DNA of 64,000 bases from Pedobacter sp. Leaf216. GTDB taxonomy: Bacteria > Bacteroidota > Bacteroidia > Sphingobacteriales > Sphingobacteriaceae. Both the position numbers and the translations under genes were made by a program. The notes beneath the pieces were generated by a model. That model had not been told where the DNA came from, did no database searches, and was given only the letters and a program-made list of their open reading frames with translations. Position 1 is the stretch's first letter, and each line of letters begins with the position of its first letter. The stretch spans positions 175,680-239,679 of the forward strand of contig NZ_LMKM01000001.1 of the NCBI RefSeq assembly GCF_001421515.1, in the 5' to 3' direction. Positions 1 to 7,603 of the stretch are shown here, piece after piece.

Positions 1-1
1 A

Positions 2-157
2 ACAATTCAAAAATTTACGCCTTCAACAAAAAACATTACTACGGTTTTGGCCGATAAAAAGGAACAAGTAGCTACTTTCATCAAAAACGAACAACTGGAT
101 TTAAAACAGGACGATGACCTGATTAAAGTGTTTAAATATTACAATACTTTACAGTAA
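2..157 (+). CDS. C-terminal end of an unknown protein (5-prime truncated by window edge)
   Basis: An open frame runs in from the window edge and ends at a TAA after 51 visible codons. The visible tail is hydrophilic and Lys/Asp-rich (LDLKQDDDLIKVFKYYNTLQ), with no membrane segment or catalytic motif. I do not recognise the family. The gene converges with the reverse-strand gene that ends 11 bases further on. Only the reading frame, the stop codon and the charged composition support it; the function cannot be named from this fragment. Confidence 0.6.
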   Translation, partial: TIQKFTPSTKNITTVLADKKEQVATFIKNEQLDLKQDDDLIKVFKYYNTLQ

Positions 158-168
158 AACAATAAAGC

Positions 169-624
169 TTATTTACAGCCTGTTTTTCTTCTTGTATCAA
201 TAAGGTAAACAATCTGCCGGCCTTGATCTCGTTTTACCAACTGAAAGGAATTTACCCCGCAATGGCTAAATTTTTGGCCAAGGTAAAACTTATAGTCTGT
301 CCAAACCGAAGCCAGCGCACCATCAACCAATATTTTGGTAAAAATTATCTGTTCATCATATTTTTCCTGGTGCGGTGCTCCGATAAATTTTACAAAATCA
401 TTTACCGATTCGGTACGGACAACCACTTTTCCATCCTTTTCAACAATTGTTTGCATAATAGCACTATTGGCAAACGCAGCCCTTGTTAAAGTACTGTCTC
501 CGGTCTTCATCCCTTCGAAAAGATTATTTACCGCTTTTTTAATGGCGGCTTCCTCGTTAAGCTGTGCAAAGCTTTGAGTAACAAAACATAGTAAAAACAG
601 GGCAAAAATGACTGATCCTTTCAT
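169..624 (-). CDS. Secreted SnoaL/NTF2-like protein
   Basis: This 151-residue protein begins with a clear signal peptide (residues 1-20, ending QSFA before Q21), so it should act in the periplasm or outside the cell. The rest has the size and helix-then-sheet pattern of the NTF2-like SnoaL/DUF4440 fold: an N-terminal helix with KKAVNNLFEGMKTGD and a core containing ASVWTDYKFYLGQKFSHCG, where these proteins form a small cone-shaped pocket. The fold binds many ligands, so the substrate is unknown. It is a single gene, convergent with the truncated gene at the window start. The family is inferred from sequence pattern only. Confidence 0.7.
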   Translation of the reverse strand: MKGSVIFALFLLCFVTQSFAQLNEEAAIKKAVNNLFEGMKTGDSTLTRAAFANSAIMQTIVEKDGKVVVRTESVNDFVKFIGAPHQEKYDEQIIFTKILVDGALASVWTDYKFYLGQKFSHCGVNSFQLVKRDQGRQIVYLIDTRRKTGCK

Positions 625-874
625 GACTTCTCAATTACGTATATACCATAAATTTATAGTATTTTTGTAAAAGAAGGGAAAAGGAACCGCGATGTTGCAA
701 AAAATCAATCGATTATCCACACATCTTTACTACAGTTAACTCGCTTTATATTCAGCGATTTACGCTGATTAAGCCAATTGATGTTAATAATTATTTTAAA
801 AACGGAAAATTATAATCGGTAAACTTATAATGTGTTTTTATGCTAATTGGCACGGTTCTTTAATAGTATAATAT

Positions 875-2278
875 ATGGAAGAAGAATTCTTTTTTGAATC
901 CAACGAAGACGCACAACGCTCAGTAGAACGTTACGAAGAAATGCTCCGCAACCAGGATCAGTATTTTTTCGATGCAGGCGCATTCGAATACATAGTAGAT
1001 TTTTATATCGAGAAAAATGATCCGGTCAAAGCTTTGCAGGTGGTTGATTTTGCAATCAGTCAACACCCCTATGCAACTGTCTTTTTAATCAAGCAGGCTC
1101 ATCTTTACATTTTAACCAATAACAACGAAAAAGCTTTTATTGCATTGCAAAAAGCTGAACTCTTAGAGCCATCCGAACCGGATATTTATCTTTTGCGCGG
1201 TAATATTTTCCAAAATACCGAACGCTATGATGAAGCACTCGAAAACTATGAAAAAGCTTTAGGACTTGCCGAAAGTACCGATGAAATTTTGTTGCAGATG
1301 GCTTATGTTTACCAAAGCATGAGCGATTATGAAAGTGCCATTACCTATATTAAACTCAGTTTAGAGCAAAATATGGAAAATCAGGACGGTTTGTATGAGC
1401 TGGCTTTTTGTTATGATGTGCTGGATAAACAGGAAGAAAGCATTAAGTTCTATCAGCAGTACATCGATACCGATCCTTATTCATATGCAGCATGGTATAA
1501 TTTGGGAAACAGTTTCCATAAACTAAATCTTTTTGAAAAAGCCATCGATGCCTACGATTATGCAATTTTAATCAAAGAAGATTTCAGCTCCGCTTACTTC
1601 AACAAAGGCAATGCATTGGTACAGCTGGATAAATACGATGAAGCCATTGAAGTTTATAAACAGACTTTCGAGTACGAACAGCCCAATGCCGATACCTATT
1701 GCGCAATAGGTGAATGTTACGAGAAGCTTGAAAAAATGGATGAAGCGCGTTCTTATTACAAAAAATCAGTAAAAATGGATCCTAAAATGGCAGATGCCTG
1801 GTTTGGGATCGGTGTTACGCTGAATTTTGAGGAACGTTACTTCGAATCGTTGCATTTTTATAAAAAAGCGATCGATTTAGAAGCCGAAAACCCCGATTTT
1901 TGGTTTGCCATGGCCGATGCTTATTATAAATTAGGTCAGATTGAGGAATCGATAGAGGCCTATGAAAAAGTTTTGGAATTTAATCCATTGGATATTGAAG
2001 CCTGGCTAGATTTTAGTACCGTGCTTTACGAGCAGGGAAAACTTTTGGAAGCATCAGAAACAATGGCTGAGGCGATTAAAAATAATCCCGAAGCTGCCGA
2101 ACTGTATTACCGTATGGTAGCCTATCTTTTTGCACTTGGCAATTACAGTGATGCGCTGGGATATTTGGAAACGGCTTTAACAACTGACCCCGATAAACAC
2201 TATATTTTATTTGAATATTTACCGCAATTACAGGATAATAGTGCCATTTTGAGCGTTATAAACAGATATATTCGGTAA
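875..2278 (+). CDS. Tetratricopeptide repeat protein
   Basis: This 467-residue cytoplasmic protein has no signal peptide and is built almost wholly of TPR units. At least ten can be seen as A-x-Y-x-x-G/A...A-hydrophobic-x-x-Y-x-x-A/S-hydrophobic patterns (for example AWYNLGNSFHKLNLFEKAID and AWFGIGVTLNFEERYFESLH). Such arrays form superhelical protein-binding surfaces. The N-terminus is strongly acidic (MEEEFFFESNEDAQ). No Shine-Dalgarno site precedes the ATG, and a GG-24-like stretch lies immediately upstream (see findings). It is followed after 60 bases by the phosphosulfolactate synthase gene, so the two may be co-transcribed. The binding partner is unknown. Confidence 0.85.
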   Translation: MEEEFFFESNEDAQRSVERYEEMLRNQDQYFFDAGAFEYIVDFYIEKNDPVKALQVVDFAISQHPYATVFLIKQAHLYILTNNNEKAFIALQKAELLEPSEPDIYLLRGNIFQNTERYDEALENYEKALGLAESTDEILLQMAYVYQSMSDYESAITYIKLSLEQNMENQDGLYELAFCYDVLDKQEESIKFYQQYIDTDPYSYAAWYNLGNSFHKLNLFEKAIDAYDYAILIKEDFSSAYFNKGNALVQLDKYDEAIEVYKQTFEYEQPNADTYCAIGECYEKLEKMDEARSYYKKSVKMDPKMADAWFGIGVTLNFEERYFESLHFYKKAIDLEAENPDFWFAMADAYYKLGQIEESIEAYEKVLEFNPLDIEAWLDFSTVLYEQGKLLEASETMAEAIKNNPEAAELYYRMVAYLFALGNYSDALGYLETALTTDPDKHYILFEYLPQLQDNSAILSVINRYIR

Positions 2279-2338
2279 CGAGCTTGTGAGAAAAATTTAA
2301 CAAATAAATCTCAAAATTTTTTTCACTTTTGTAGGCAT

Positions 2339-3106
2339 ATGAATTATCCATTATTAAACGTTCCCGAACGTCCAGCTAAACCACGCCAAAAAGGCTTAAC
2401 AATGGTTATGGATAAGGGATTGAGCCTACGCCAGGTTGAAGATTTTATTGAAGTTGCCGGCGTACATACAGATATCGTAAAATTAGGTTGGGCAACATCT
2501 CATGTAACCCCAAATCTTAAAGAAAAATTAGCTTTATATAAAAGTGCCGGTATTCCTACCTATTTTGGAGGAACACTGTTTGAAGCCTTTATTATCCGTA
2601 ATCAATTTGCAGATTACCAACGCATTTTAGATCAATATGGCATGGAGTACGCAGAGGTTTCTGATGGTTCTATTGAAATTGAGCATGATAAAAAATGTGA
2701 ATTCATCCGCGAACTTTCCAAACAGGTAACCGTTATTTCTGAAGTGGGAAGTAAAGATGCTGCCAAAATATTTGCCCCATACAAATGGATTAAGTTAATG
2801 CAGGCAGAAATTGAAGCAGGCTCATGGAAAGTAATTGCCGAAGCACGCGAAGGTGGTAATGTTGGTATTTACCGCGGAAGCGGAGAAGTGCGGGAAGGTT
2901 TGGTTGATGAAATATTAACACAGATTCCTGAAGAAACCATTATTTGGGAAGCACCACAAAAAGAACAACAGGTTTGGTTTATTAAATTAATCGGTAGCAA
3001 TGTAAACCTTGGTAATATTGCCCCAGCTGAGGTAATTCCATTGGAAACCATTCGTTTAGGTTTACGCGGAGATACTTTCGATTATTTCCTGAACCAAGTA
3101 AAATAA
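2339..3106 (+). CDS. comA: Phosphosulfolactate synthase (ComA family)
   Basis: This 255-residue TIM-barrel protein matches the ComA family, which adds sulfite to phosphoenolpyruvate to give (2R)-phospho-3-sulfolactate. Visible family landmarks are GLTMVMDKGLS near residue 20 (conserved Asp-Lys), HTDIVKLGWATSH near 44, PTYFGGTLFEAF near 76 and EVGSKDAAKI near 134. In methanogens the product leads to coenzyme M, and in Bacillus to spore sulfolactate. Neither applies here, so supply of cysteate for sulfonolipids is a reasonable inference for this phylum. The gene lies 60 bases after the TPR gene and is followed by a long inverted repeat. The length is normal for the family. Confidence 0.85.
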   Translation: MNYPLLNVPERPAKPRQKGLTMVMDKGLSLRQVEDFIEVAGVHTDIVKLGWATSHVTPNLKEKLALYKSAGIPTYFGGTLFEAFIIRNQFADYQRILDQYGMEYAEVSDGSIEIEHDKKCEFIRELSKQVTVISEVGSKDAAKIFAPYKWIKLMQAEIEAGSWKVIAEAREGGNVGIYRGSGEVREGLVDEILTQIPEETIIWEAPQKEQQVWFIKLIGSNVNLGNIAPAEVIPLETIRLGLRGDTFDYFLNQVK

Positions 3107-3116
3107 AAGATAAATC

Positions 3117-3193
3117 CGTCATTGCGAGGCACGAAGCAATCTCTGATAGTTTATTTCTATCGCGTTAAGATTGCTTCGTGCCTCGCAATGACG
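3117..3193. repeat. Perfect 26-bp inverted repeat, CGTCAT...ATGACG family
   Basis: Arms at 3117-3142 and 3168-3193 are exact reverse complements (arm core CATTGCGAGGCACGAAGCAA) around a 25-base centre. The termini CGTCAT/ATGACG recur in the elements at 19545, 30443, 38119 and 51034. The element fills the gap between comA and aroE, and its right arm overlaps codons that would belong to any longer aroE start. It could act as a transcript end or stabiliser for comA; as a repeat it resembles REP/MITE-type intergenic palindromes. Confidence 0.9.
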
Positions 3194-3204
3194 TAAATAC
3201 GCAT

Positions 3205-3948
3205 ATGAAAACATACGGCTTAATCGGGTATCCACTATCTCATTCCTTTTCTAAAAAGTATTTTACCGAAAAATTTTTGAATGAGGGCATTGCTGATCAC
3301 CAATACGAACTTTTCCCTATTGAGGATATCAAATCATTACCCGATTTATTAAGCGAAAACCCATCACTTTGTGGTTTAAATGTAACCATACCGCATAAAG
3401 TGAATGTACTTTGCTATTTAAATGAAGTAGATGAAGCAGCCGATAAAATCGGGGCCGTAAATTGCATTTCCATCAAAAGTTTTGAAGACAGAAATTATTT
3501 AAAAGGCTACAATACCGATGCTTATGGCTTTGAAGAATCATTAAAACCCTTATTAGGCCCGCAGCATGCAAAAGCGTTGGTTTTTGGTGATGGTGGAGCG
3601 GCAAAAGCGGTTAAATACGTTTTAGCAAAATTGAACATCCCCTACCAGGTAGTGGTACGCAAACCTGTTCCGGGGGCAATATTGTATTCAGAAATAACAC
3701 CGGCAATTTTAGCTTCACATCAAGTATTGATCAATACCACACCGCTGGGGATGTCGCCAAATGTTGATACCTTTCCAGAAATTGATTACAGCCAGCTCGG
3801 CCCACAACACCTGGCTTATGATTTGGTATACAATCCATTAGAAACTACATTTTTGGCAAAAGCAGCAGAACGCGGTGCCACCATTAAAAATGGTTTGGAA
3901 ATGTTATACAAACAAGCCGAAAAAGCCTGGGCAATCTGGAATAAATAA
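3205..3948 (+). CDS. aroE: Shikimate dehydrogenase
   Basis: This 247-residue enzyme reduces 3-dehydroshikimate to shikimate with NADPH in the pathway to aromatic amino acids. Landmarks are the shikimate-binding GYPLSHSFSKKYF near residue 7, NVTIPHK with the catalytic Lys near residue 66, AVNCI near 86, the Rossmann loop GDGGAAKAV near 120, NTTPLGM near 174 and the C-terminal NGLEMLYKQAEKAW. The start at 3205 is chosen because homologues begin M-K-x-Y-G-L-I-G-Y-P and the upstream in-frame ATG at 3178 lies inside the inverted repeat. It is followed after 55 bases by gldD. Confidence 0.92.
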   Translation: MKTYGLIGYPLSHSFSKKYFTEKFLNEGIADHQYELFPIEDIKSLPDLLSENPSLCGLNVTIPHKVNVLCYLNEVDEAADKIGAVNCISIKSFEDRNYLKGYNTDAYGFEESLKPLLGPQHAKALVFGDGGAAKAVKYVLAKLNIPYQVVVRKPVPGAILYSEITPAILASHQVLINTTPLGMSPNVDTFPEIDYSQLGPQHLAYDLVYNPLETTFLAKAAERGATIKNGLEMLYKQAEKAWAIWNK

Positions 3949-3958
3949 GCTAACTTAT

Positions 3959-3996
3959 CGTCATTTCGAAAAGGAACGACAAAGCAATCTTTGATA
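3959..3996. repeat. Half-copy of the CGTCAT palindromic repeat family
   Basis: The stretch begins CGTCATTTCGAAAAGGAACG and continues with AAAGCAATCT, which combines the terminus of the family at 3117 with its inner GAAGCAATCT segment. No matching right arm follows before the gldD start at 4004. It looks like a decayed or truncated element left between aroE and gldD. Confidence 0.6.
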
Positions 3997-4003
3997 AAAT
4001 GCT

Positions 4004-4591
4004 ATGAAATTAAAACAACTGATCTGTATTTCCGTCATGCTGCTTTTATTCTTAACAGCTTGTCAGAACAATGATTATAGCCCAAAACCAAGAGCTTATT
4101 TCAGAATTGAATTCCCTGAAAAAAATTATAAAACATTTATTCAGCCCGTTCCCTTCAGCTTTAAGTATCCAACTTATGCCGTGGTAGAGCAGGATAAAAG
4201 CCGTGATGCACAAAAAGACTGGTTTAACATCCATTTCAAACAATTCAATGGCTTTTTACATTTAACCTATTATGATGTATCAGGCAAAGGCGAATACAAT
4301 GAAATGGTAGAAGATGCCCGGAAACTCGCCTTTAAACATACCATTAAAGCAAGTGCGATAGATCAAAAGCTTATTAATTATCCCGATCGGAAAGTGTATG
4401 GTATTTATTATGCCATTGAAGGAAATACAGCATCTTCTGTTCAGTTTTTCCTAACCGATAGTGCAAAACATTATTTTAGAGGTGCATTATATTTTAATGA
4501 ACGGCCACAATACGATTCAATCGCTCCTGTGATCAATTTCATTAAAAAAGACATTGATACACTGATTTCTTCCTTCAGGTGGAAAAATTAA
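4004..4591 (+). CDS. gldD: Gliding motility lipoprotein GldD
   Basis: This 195-residue lipoprotein has a type II signal peptide with lipobox FLTAC (Cys20). The segment after the lipid anchor, YSPKPRAYFRIEFPEKNY, and the later KDWFNIHF and VYGIYYAIEGNTASSVQFF are hallmarks of GldD. The family is confined to Bacteroidota and is required for gliding and linked type IX secretion in Flavobacterium johnsoniae; its exact biochemical role is not known. No other gld gene is visible in the window. In non-gliding Sphingobacteriaceae it is usually kept because of type IX secretion, which is an inference here. It sits between aroE and the MBL hydrolase on the same strand. Confidence 0.9.
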   Translation: MKLKQLICISVMLLLFLTACQNNDYSPKPRAYFRIEFPEKNYKTFIQPVPFSFKYPTYAVVEQDKSRDAQKDWFNIHFKQFNGFLHLTYYDVSGKGEYNEMVEDARKLAFKHTIKASAIDQKLINYPDRKVYGIYYAIEGNTASSVQFFLTDSAKHYFRGALYFNERPQYDSIAPVINFIKKDIDTLISSFRWKN

Positions 4592-4643
4592 TTTATTATT
4601 CAACAGCCTGATACAATTTTAATCAGGAACATTTATAAAACTT

Positions 4644-5282
4644 ATGATTACCATAAAAACCTTCACTTTTAATGCATACAGCGAAAATACCTACGTACTT
4701 TACGATGAAAGTAAAGAATGTATCATCATTGATCCTGGGATGTACGAGGGTGTTGAGCAAAACGAATTGGCAGCATTCATTAAACAGCAAAACCTAATAC
4801 CAGTTTTATTGCTTAATACGCATTGCCACCTTGATCATGTTTTCGGCAATAAATTCGTTTTTGAAACCTATGGGTTAAAGCCGCAGTTTCACGAAGGCGA
4901 ATTGCCGGTTTTAACTGCCGTTCCGGGTTATGCCCCTTCAATGGGCTTTAACAACTATCAGATTTCACCACTTCCGGATACTTTTTTGCCTGAAACAGGA
5001 ACAGTTTCTTTTGGCAACAGTACATTGAGCTTAATATTTGCCCCAGGCCACTCACCGGCACACCTTTGCTTTTATAGTGAAGCAGATCATATTTTAATGG
5101 GCGGCGATGTACTTTTTTATGGCAGCATTGGCCGTTCCGATCTACCTGGTGGCAATCATCAGCAATTAATTCAAAACATTTCCGATAAACTGTTTGTATT
5201 ACCAGATGAAACCGTAGTTTATCCTGGCCACGGACCAGCGACAAGCATAGGTTTCGAAAAACAAAACAATCCTTTTTTTTGA
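4644..5282 (+). CDS. MBL-fold metallo-hydrolase (glyoxalase II-like)
   Basis: This 212-residue cytoplasmic enzyme has the metallo-beta-lactamase fold. The zinc-binding signature THCHLDHVFGN lies near residue 59, and further metal ligands are in FAPGHSPAH near residue 133, GGDVLF near 153 and YPGHGP near 195. The short length and these motifs match the YcbL/hydroxyacylglutathione-hydrolase-like group, which hydrolyses thioesters; the real substrate cannot be read from sequence. It ends at a TGA after a run of eight T bases (FF codons). The permease gene follows after 89 bases. Confidence 0.88.
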   Translation: MITIKTFTFNAYSENTYVLYDESKECIIIDPGMYEGVEQNELAAFIKQQNLIPVLLLNTHCHLDHVFGNKFVFETYGLKPQFHEGELPVLTAVPGYAPSMGFNNYQISPLPDTFLPETGTVSFGNSTLSLIFAPGHSPAHLCFYSEADHILMGGDVLFYGSIGRSDLPGGNHQQLIQNISDKLFVLPDETVVYPGHGPATSIGFEKQNNPFF

Positions 5283-5371
5283 TACTAAATATTGTTTAAA
5301 AGTTCTTTTAAGCGTGGGGGCTGCTAGCATTATACATTTAAACCCTCAACCTTTTAACTATCTTTACCGAC

Positions 5372-6604
5372 GTGAATACATCATTTTATATTGCCAAAAG
5401 GTATCTTTTTGCCAAAAAATCAACCAATGCCATCAACCTGATATCGGGTATTTCGATGGTGGGTGTAATGGTGGGCAGTGCAGCATTGATCATTATTCTT
5501 TCGGTATTTAACGGTTTGGAAACGGTGGTGTTAAACATGTTCGATACCATTACCCCCCACATTGCCATAACCCCGGCCAAGGGCAAAACCTTCGATCCGA
5601 ATACTACCTATTTTAACCAGCTTAAAAAAAATAAGGATGTTGCTGCATTTACAGAGGTATTGCAAGAAAATGCTTTGTTGAAATACAACAATAAACAGGC
5701 TGTAGGTATGGTGAAAGGTGTGAGTTTAGATTATTTAAAAAACGCCAAACTTGATAGTACCATAAAAGAAGGACACTTTATTTTACACAACAGGAATGGC
5801 GACAATGCAGTAATTGGCTCTGCTTTACAAAGTTATCTGGCCGTAAATACGGTAGATCCCTTTACAGAACTTGAAATTTATTCGCCAAAAAAAGACATTT
5901 CAGCAAGCAGCTTAAATCCGGCTGATGATTTTGTAGCAAAAAGCATTCGCGTTAGCGGCGTTTTTGAAGTGCAGCAGGATTTTGATAACGGAATTATCGT
6001 TCCGCTTGGCTTTGCGCGCGAATTGTTGGGCGAAGAGAAAAATGTGTCTGCAATTGAGATCAATTTGCAACCAGGGGTTGATGTAGACAACTTCCAAAAA
6101 GAGGTGATCGAAAAAGCGGGGAAAGCCTATGAGGTACGCAACCAGGCCGAACAGAATAAATCGCTGTACCACATTTTAAATACTGAAAAATGGGCCGTAT
6201 ATATTATTCTTACTTTTATTCTGATTATTGCTATATTTAATATCATAGGGTCGTTAACCATGTTGGTAATCGATAAGGTAAAGGATGTGGCTATTTTGAG
6301 CAGTTTGGGTGCAGGAAAAAAATTAATTAAGCGTATATTTTTATTTGAGGGGATGATGATTACCATGTCGGGCTGTGTGCTTGGCCTAATTATCGGCCTT
6401 ATTTTCTATTATTTTCAGCATACATACGGTTTCATCAAAATGGGAGAAGAAAATAAAACACTTGTCACCTCCTACCCAATAGGGCTAAAATGGAAAGATT
6501 TTGTTTTAGTTTTTGTTACAGTGGGCATCTTCTCATTTTTGGCATCTGCTTTGTCATCCAATTTGAGTGTTAAAAAGATAGATCAAATAAATCAATCCAT
6601 ATAA
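5372..6604 (+). CDS. FtsX/LolC-E family ABC transporter permease
   Basis: This 410-residue inner-membrane protein has the MacB/FtsX topology: a membrane helix near residues 22-45 (ISGISMVGVMVGSAALIIIL), a large periplasmic domain, and three C-terminal helices (from about residues 270, 320 and 375). The N-terminal FYIAKRYLFAKKSTNAINLIS is typical of LolC/LolE-like subunits that extract lipoproteins from the inner membrane. No ATPase gene is adjacent. The start is a GTG (GTGAATACATCA), because homologues begin M-N-x-S-F-x-I-A-x-R-Y and no ATG fits. The lipoprotein gene follows only two bases after the stop, so the two are probably co-translated. Confidence 0.85.
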   Translation: MNTSFYIAKRYLFAKKSTNAINLISGISMVGVMVGSAALIIILSVFNGLETVVLNMFDTITPHIAITPAKGKTFDPNTTYFNQLKKNKDVAAFTEVLQENALLKYNNKQAVGMVKGVSLDYLKNAKLDSTIKEGHFILHNRNGDNAVIGSALQSYLAVNTVDPFTELEIYSPKKDISASSLNPADDFVAKSIRVSGVFEVQQDFDNGIIVPLGFARELLGEEKNVSAIEINLQPGVDVDNFQKEVIEKAGKAYEVRNQAEQNKSLYHILNTEKWAVYIILTFILIIAIFNIIGSLTMLVIDKVKDVAILSSLGAGKKLIKRIFLFEGMMITMSGCVLGLIIGLIFYYFQHTYGFIKMGEENKTLVTSYPIGLKWKDFVLVFVTVGIFSFLASALSSNLSVKKIDQINQSI

Positions 6605-6606
6605 AA

Positions 6607-6987
6607 ATGAAGTTATTTAAACAAGCATTCGTATTTGTTGTGCTCCTTGGCGTAGCCCTTACCGCTTGTAGAAACGATAAGGCCGAGGGAGACAAAAGTA
6701 ATCTTAAAACAGTTAAGGGCCTGTATACTTTCGGTCCGGAAATGAAATCTTTTACCCTCTGCGAAGATGGCCGCGAATATTGGGTTACAGATAGTGTAAA
6801 AACCTTGGAACTTTCTTATAGCAACCTTGGCTTCGAAAAGCCATATGAGCCGGTATATGTCGAATTGGAAGGCTTTTTTGCCAAATCTGACACGGCTACA
6901 GTAGCTGCCGACTTCGATTCGACTTTAGTGGTTACCAAAGTAATTAAAATCAGCAAAGAAATTCCAGACGGGCCTTGCGCGCAGTAA
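6607..6987 (+). CDS. Lipoprotein with NlpE C-terminal OB-like domain
   Basis: This 126-residue protein has a lipoprotein signal (lipobox VALTAC, Cys21) and a beta-rich remainder beginning TVKGLYTFGPEMKSFTLCEDGREYWV. That pattern, Gly-x-Tyr then F-x-x-C-x-x-G-x-x-Y-W-V, resembles the OB-fold half of NlpE-like copper/envelope-stress lipoproteins in this phylum. Two cysteines (near residues 55 and 124) could pair. It lies two bases after the permease stop, so a role alongside that transporter is plausible but unproven. The NlpE relation is a pattern judgement. Confidence 0.72.
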   Translation: MKLFKQAFVFVVLLGVALTACRNDKAEGDKSNLKTVKGLYTFGPEMKSFTLCEDGREYWVTDSVKTLELSYSNLGFEKPYEPVYVELEGFFAKSDTATVAADFDSTLVVTKVIKISKEIPDGPCAQ

Positions 6988-7002
6988 TTGATTATATCCA
7001 CA

Positions 7003-7527
7003 CCTTGGTGCGTGTCTCCACGAACCACACCAATTTTATAAATAAAATATTTTTTTCTGCTATAGATTAATGCCTCACTCGTTTCAGATATTCTGACCTT
7101 TTTTGGAGCGCAGGTTCTGTGGGAATCGGTTAGGGCAGTCTTGCATAGCAGGATGCCTAAAATCCAACTTGCCTTGGTTCGGTGTCTGTACAAACCATAC
7201 TAACTTATATTGAGCAAATATCTTTTATGCAATTGATTAAAGCATGGCTCATTTATAAATTAAAATAACACATCCCTGGGCTCATGCCTAACGAACCGCG
7301 CAACCACAAATAAAAGTACTATCCCTGCCAACTAAACCTGATCGAAGTGGTTCTGATCCTTCATCAGAAAGAACGTAGAGCAGGGCTATCTTTACCCAAG
7401 ATCTACTGAACCTGATTTCCAAAAAAAAAGATACCGGATATTCTTTAAGCCTTGGCTTATGTCTTCGCGAATCAAATTAATTTTTATTAAGCAAATAGGT
7501 TTGCACTATTGATAAAGCATGGCTCAT
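7003..7527. repeat. Repeat-rich intergenic region with three degenerate ~80-base units
   Basis: The 616-base gap 6988-7603 holds no convincing gene. Three units align: 7003-7080, 7172-7252 and 7450-7527. Each starts CCTTGG, continues through a TGTCT...CGAA/CAAA hairpin-like stretch and an AT-rich middle, and ends GATTAAAGCATGGCTCAT or a close variant. The first hairpin (TGGTGCGTG-TCTC-CACGAACCA) resembles those at 9520 and 9606. Between units, 7334-7393 (CCTGATCGAAGTGG ... ACGTAGAGCAGGG) resembles a second intergenic element at 13147-13215. No terminal repeats or transposase were seen. Confidence 0.65.
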
Positions 7528-7557
7528 GTTTAATTCCTAAAATACCCTTAAACAAAA

Positions 7558-7585
7558 AAAGCTTCCTGATTTCTCAGAAAGCTTT
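7558..7585 (-). terminator. Rho-independent terminator of the symporter gene
   Basis: Read on the reverse strand, AAAGCTT-x-CTGA pairs with TCAG-x-AAGCTTT around a four-base loop and is followed by a T run. It lies 19 bases beyond the symporter stop codon, as expected for its transcript end. Confidence 0.75.
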
Positions 7586-7603
7586 AAAAATTTTAATTTT
7601 TAT

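Noticed and set aside
4004..4591. Gliding gene cluster
   Set aside because: Only gldD is present; no gldA-C, gldF-N or spr genes are nearby, so motility cannot be concluded.
7081..7200. Possible tRNA-like sequence (GGTTCGGTGTCTGTACAAACC)
   Set aside because: No acceptor stem, D-arm or anticodon arm could be fitted; the stretch is part of the degenerate repeat unit.
7003..7527. Possible CRISPR array
   Set aside because: The three units are about 80 bases, unevenly spaced and degenerate, with no short identical repeats, uniform spacers or cas genes.
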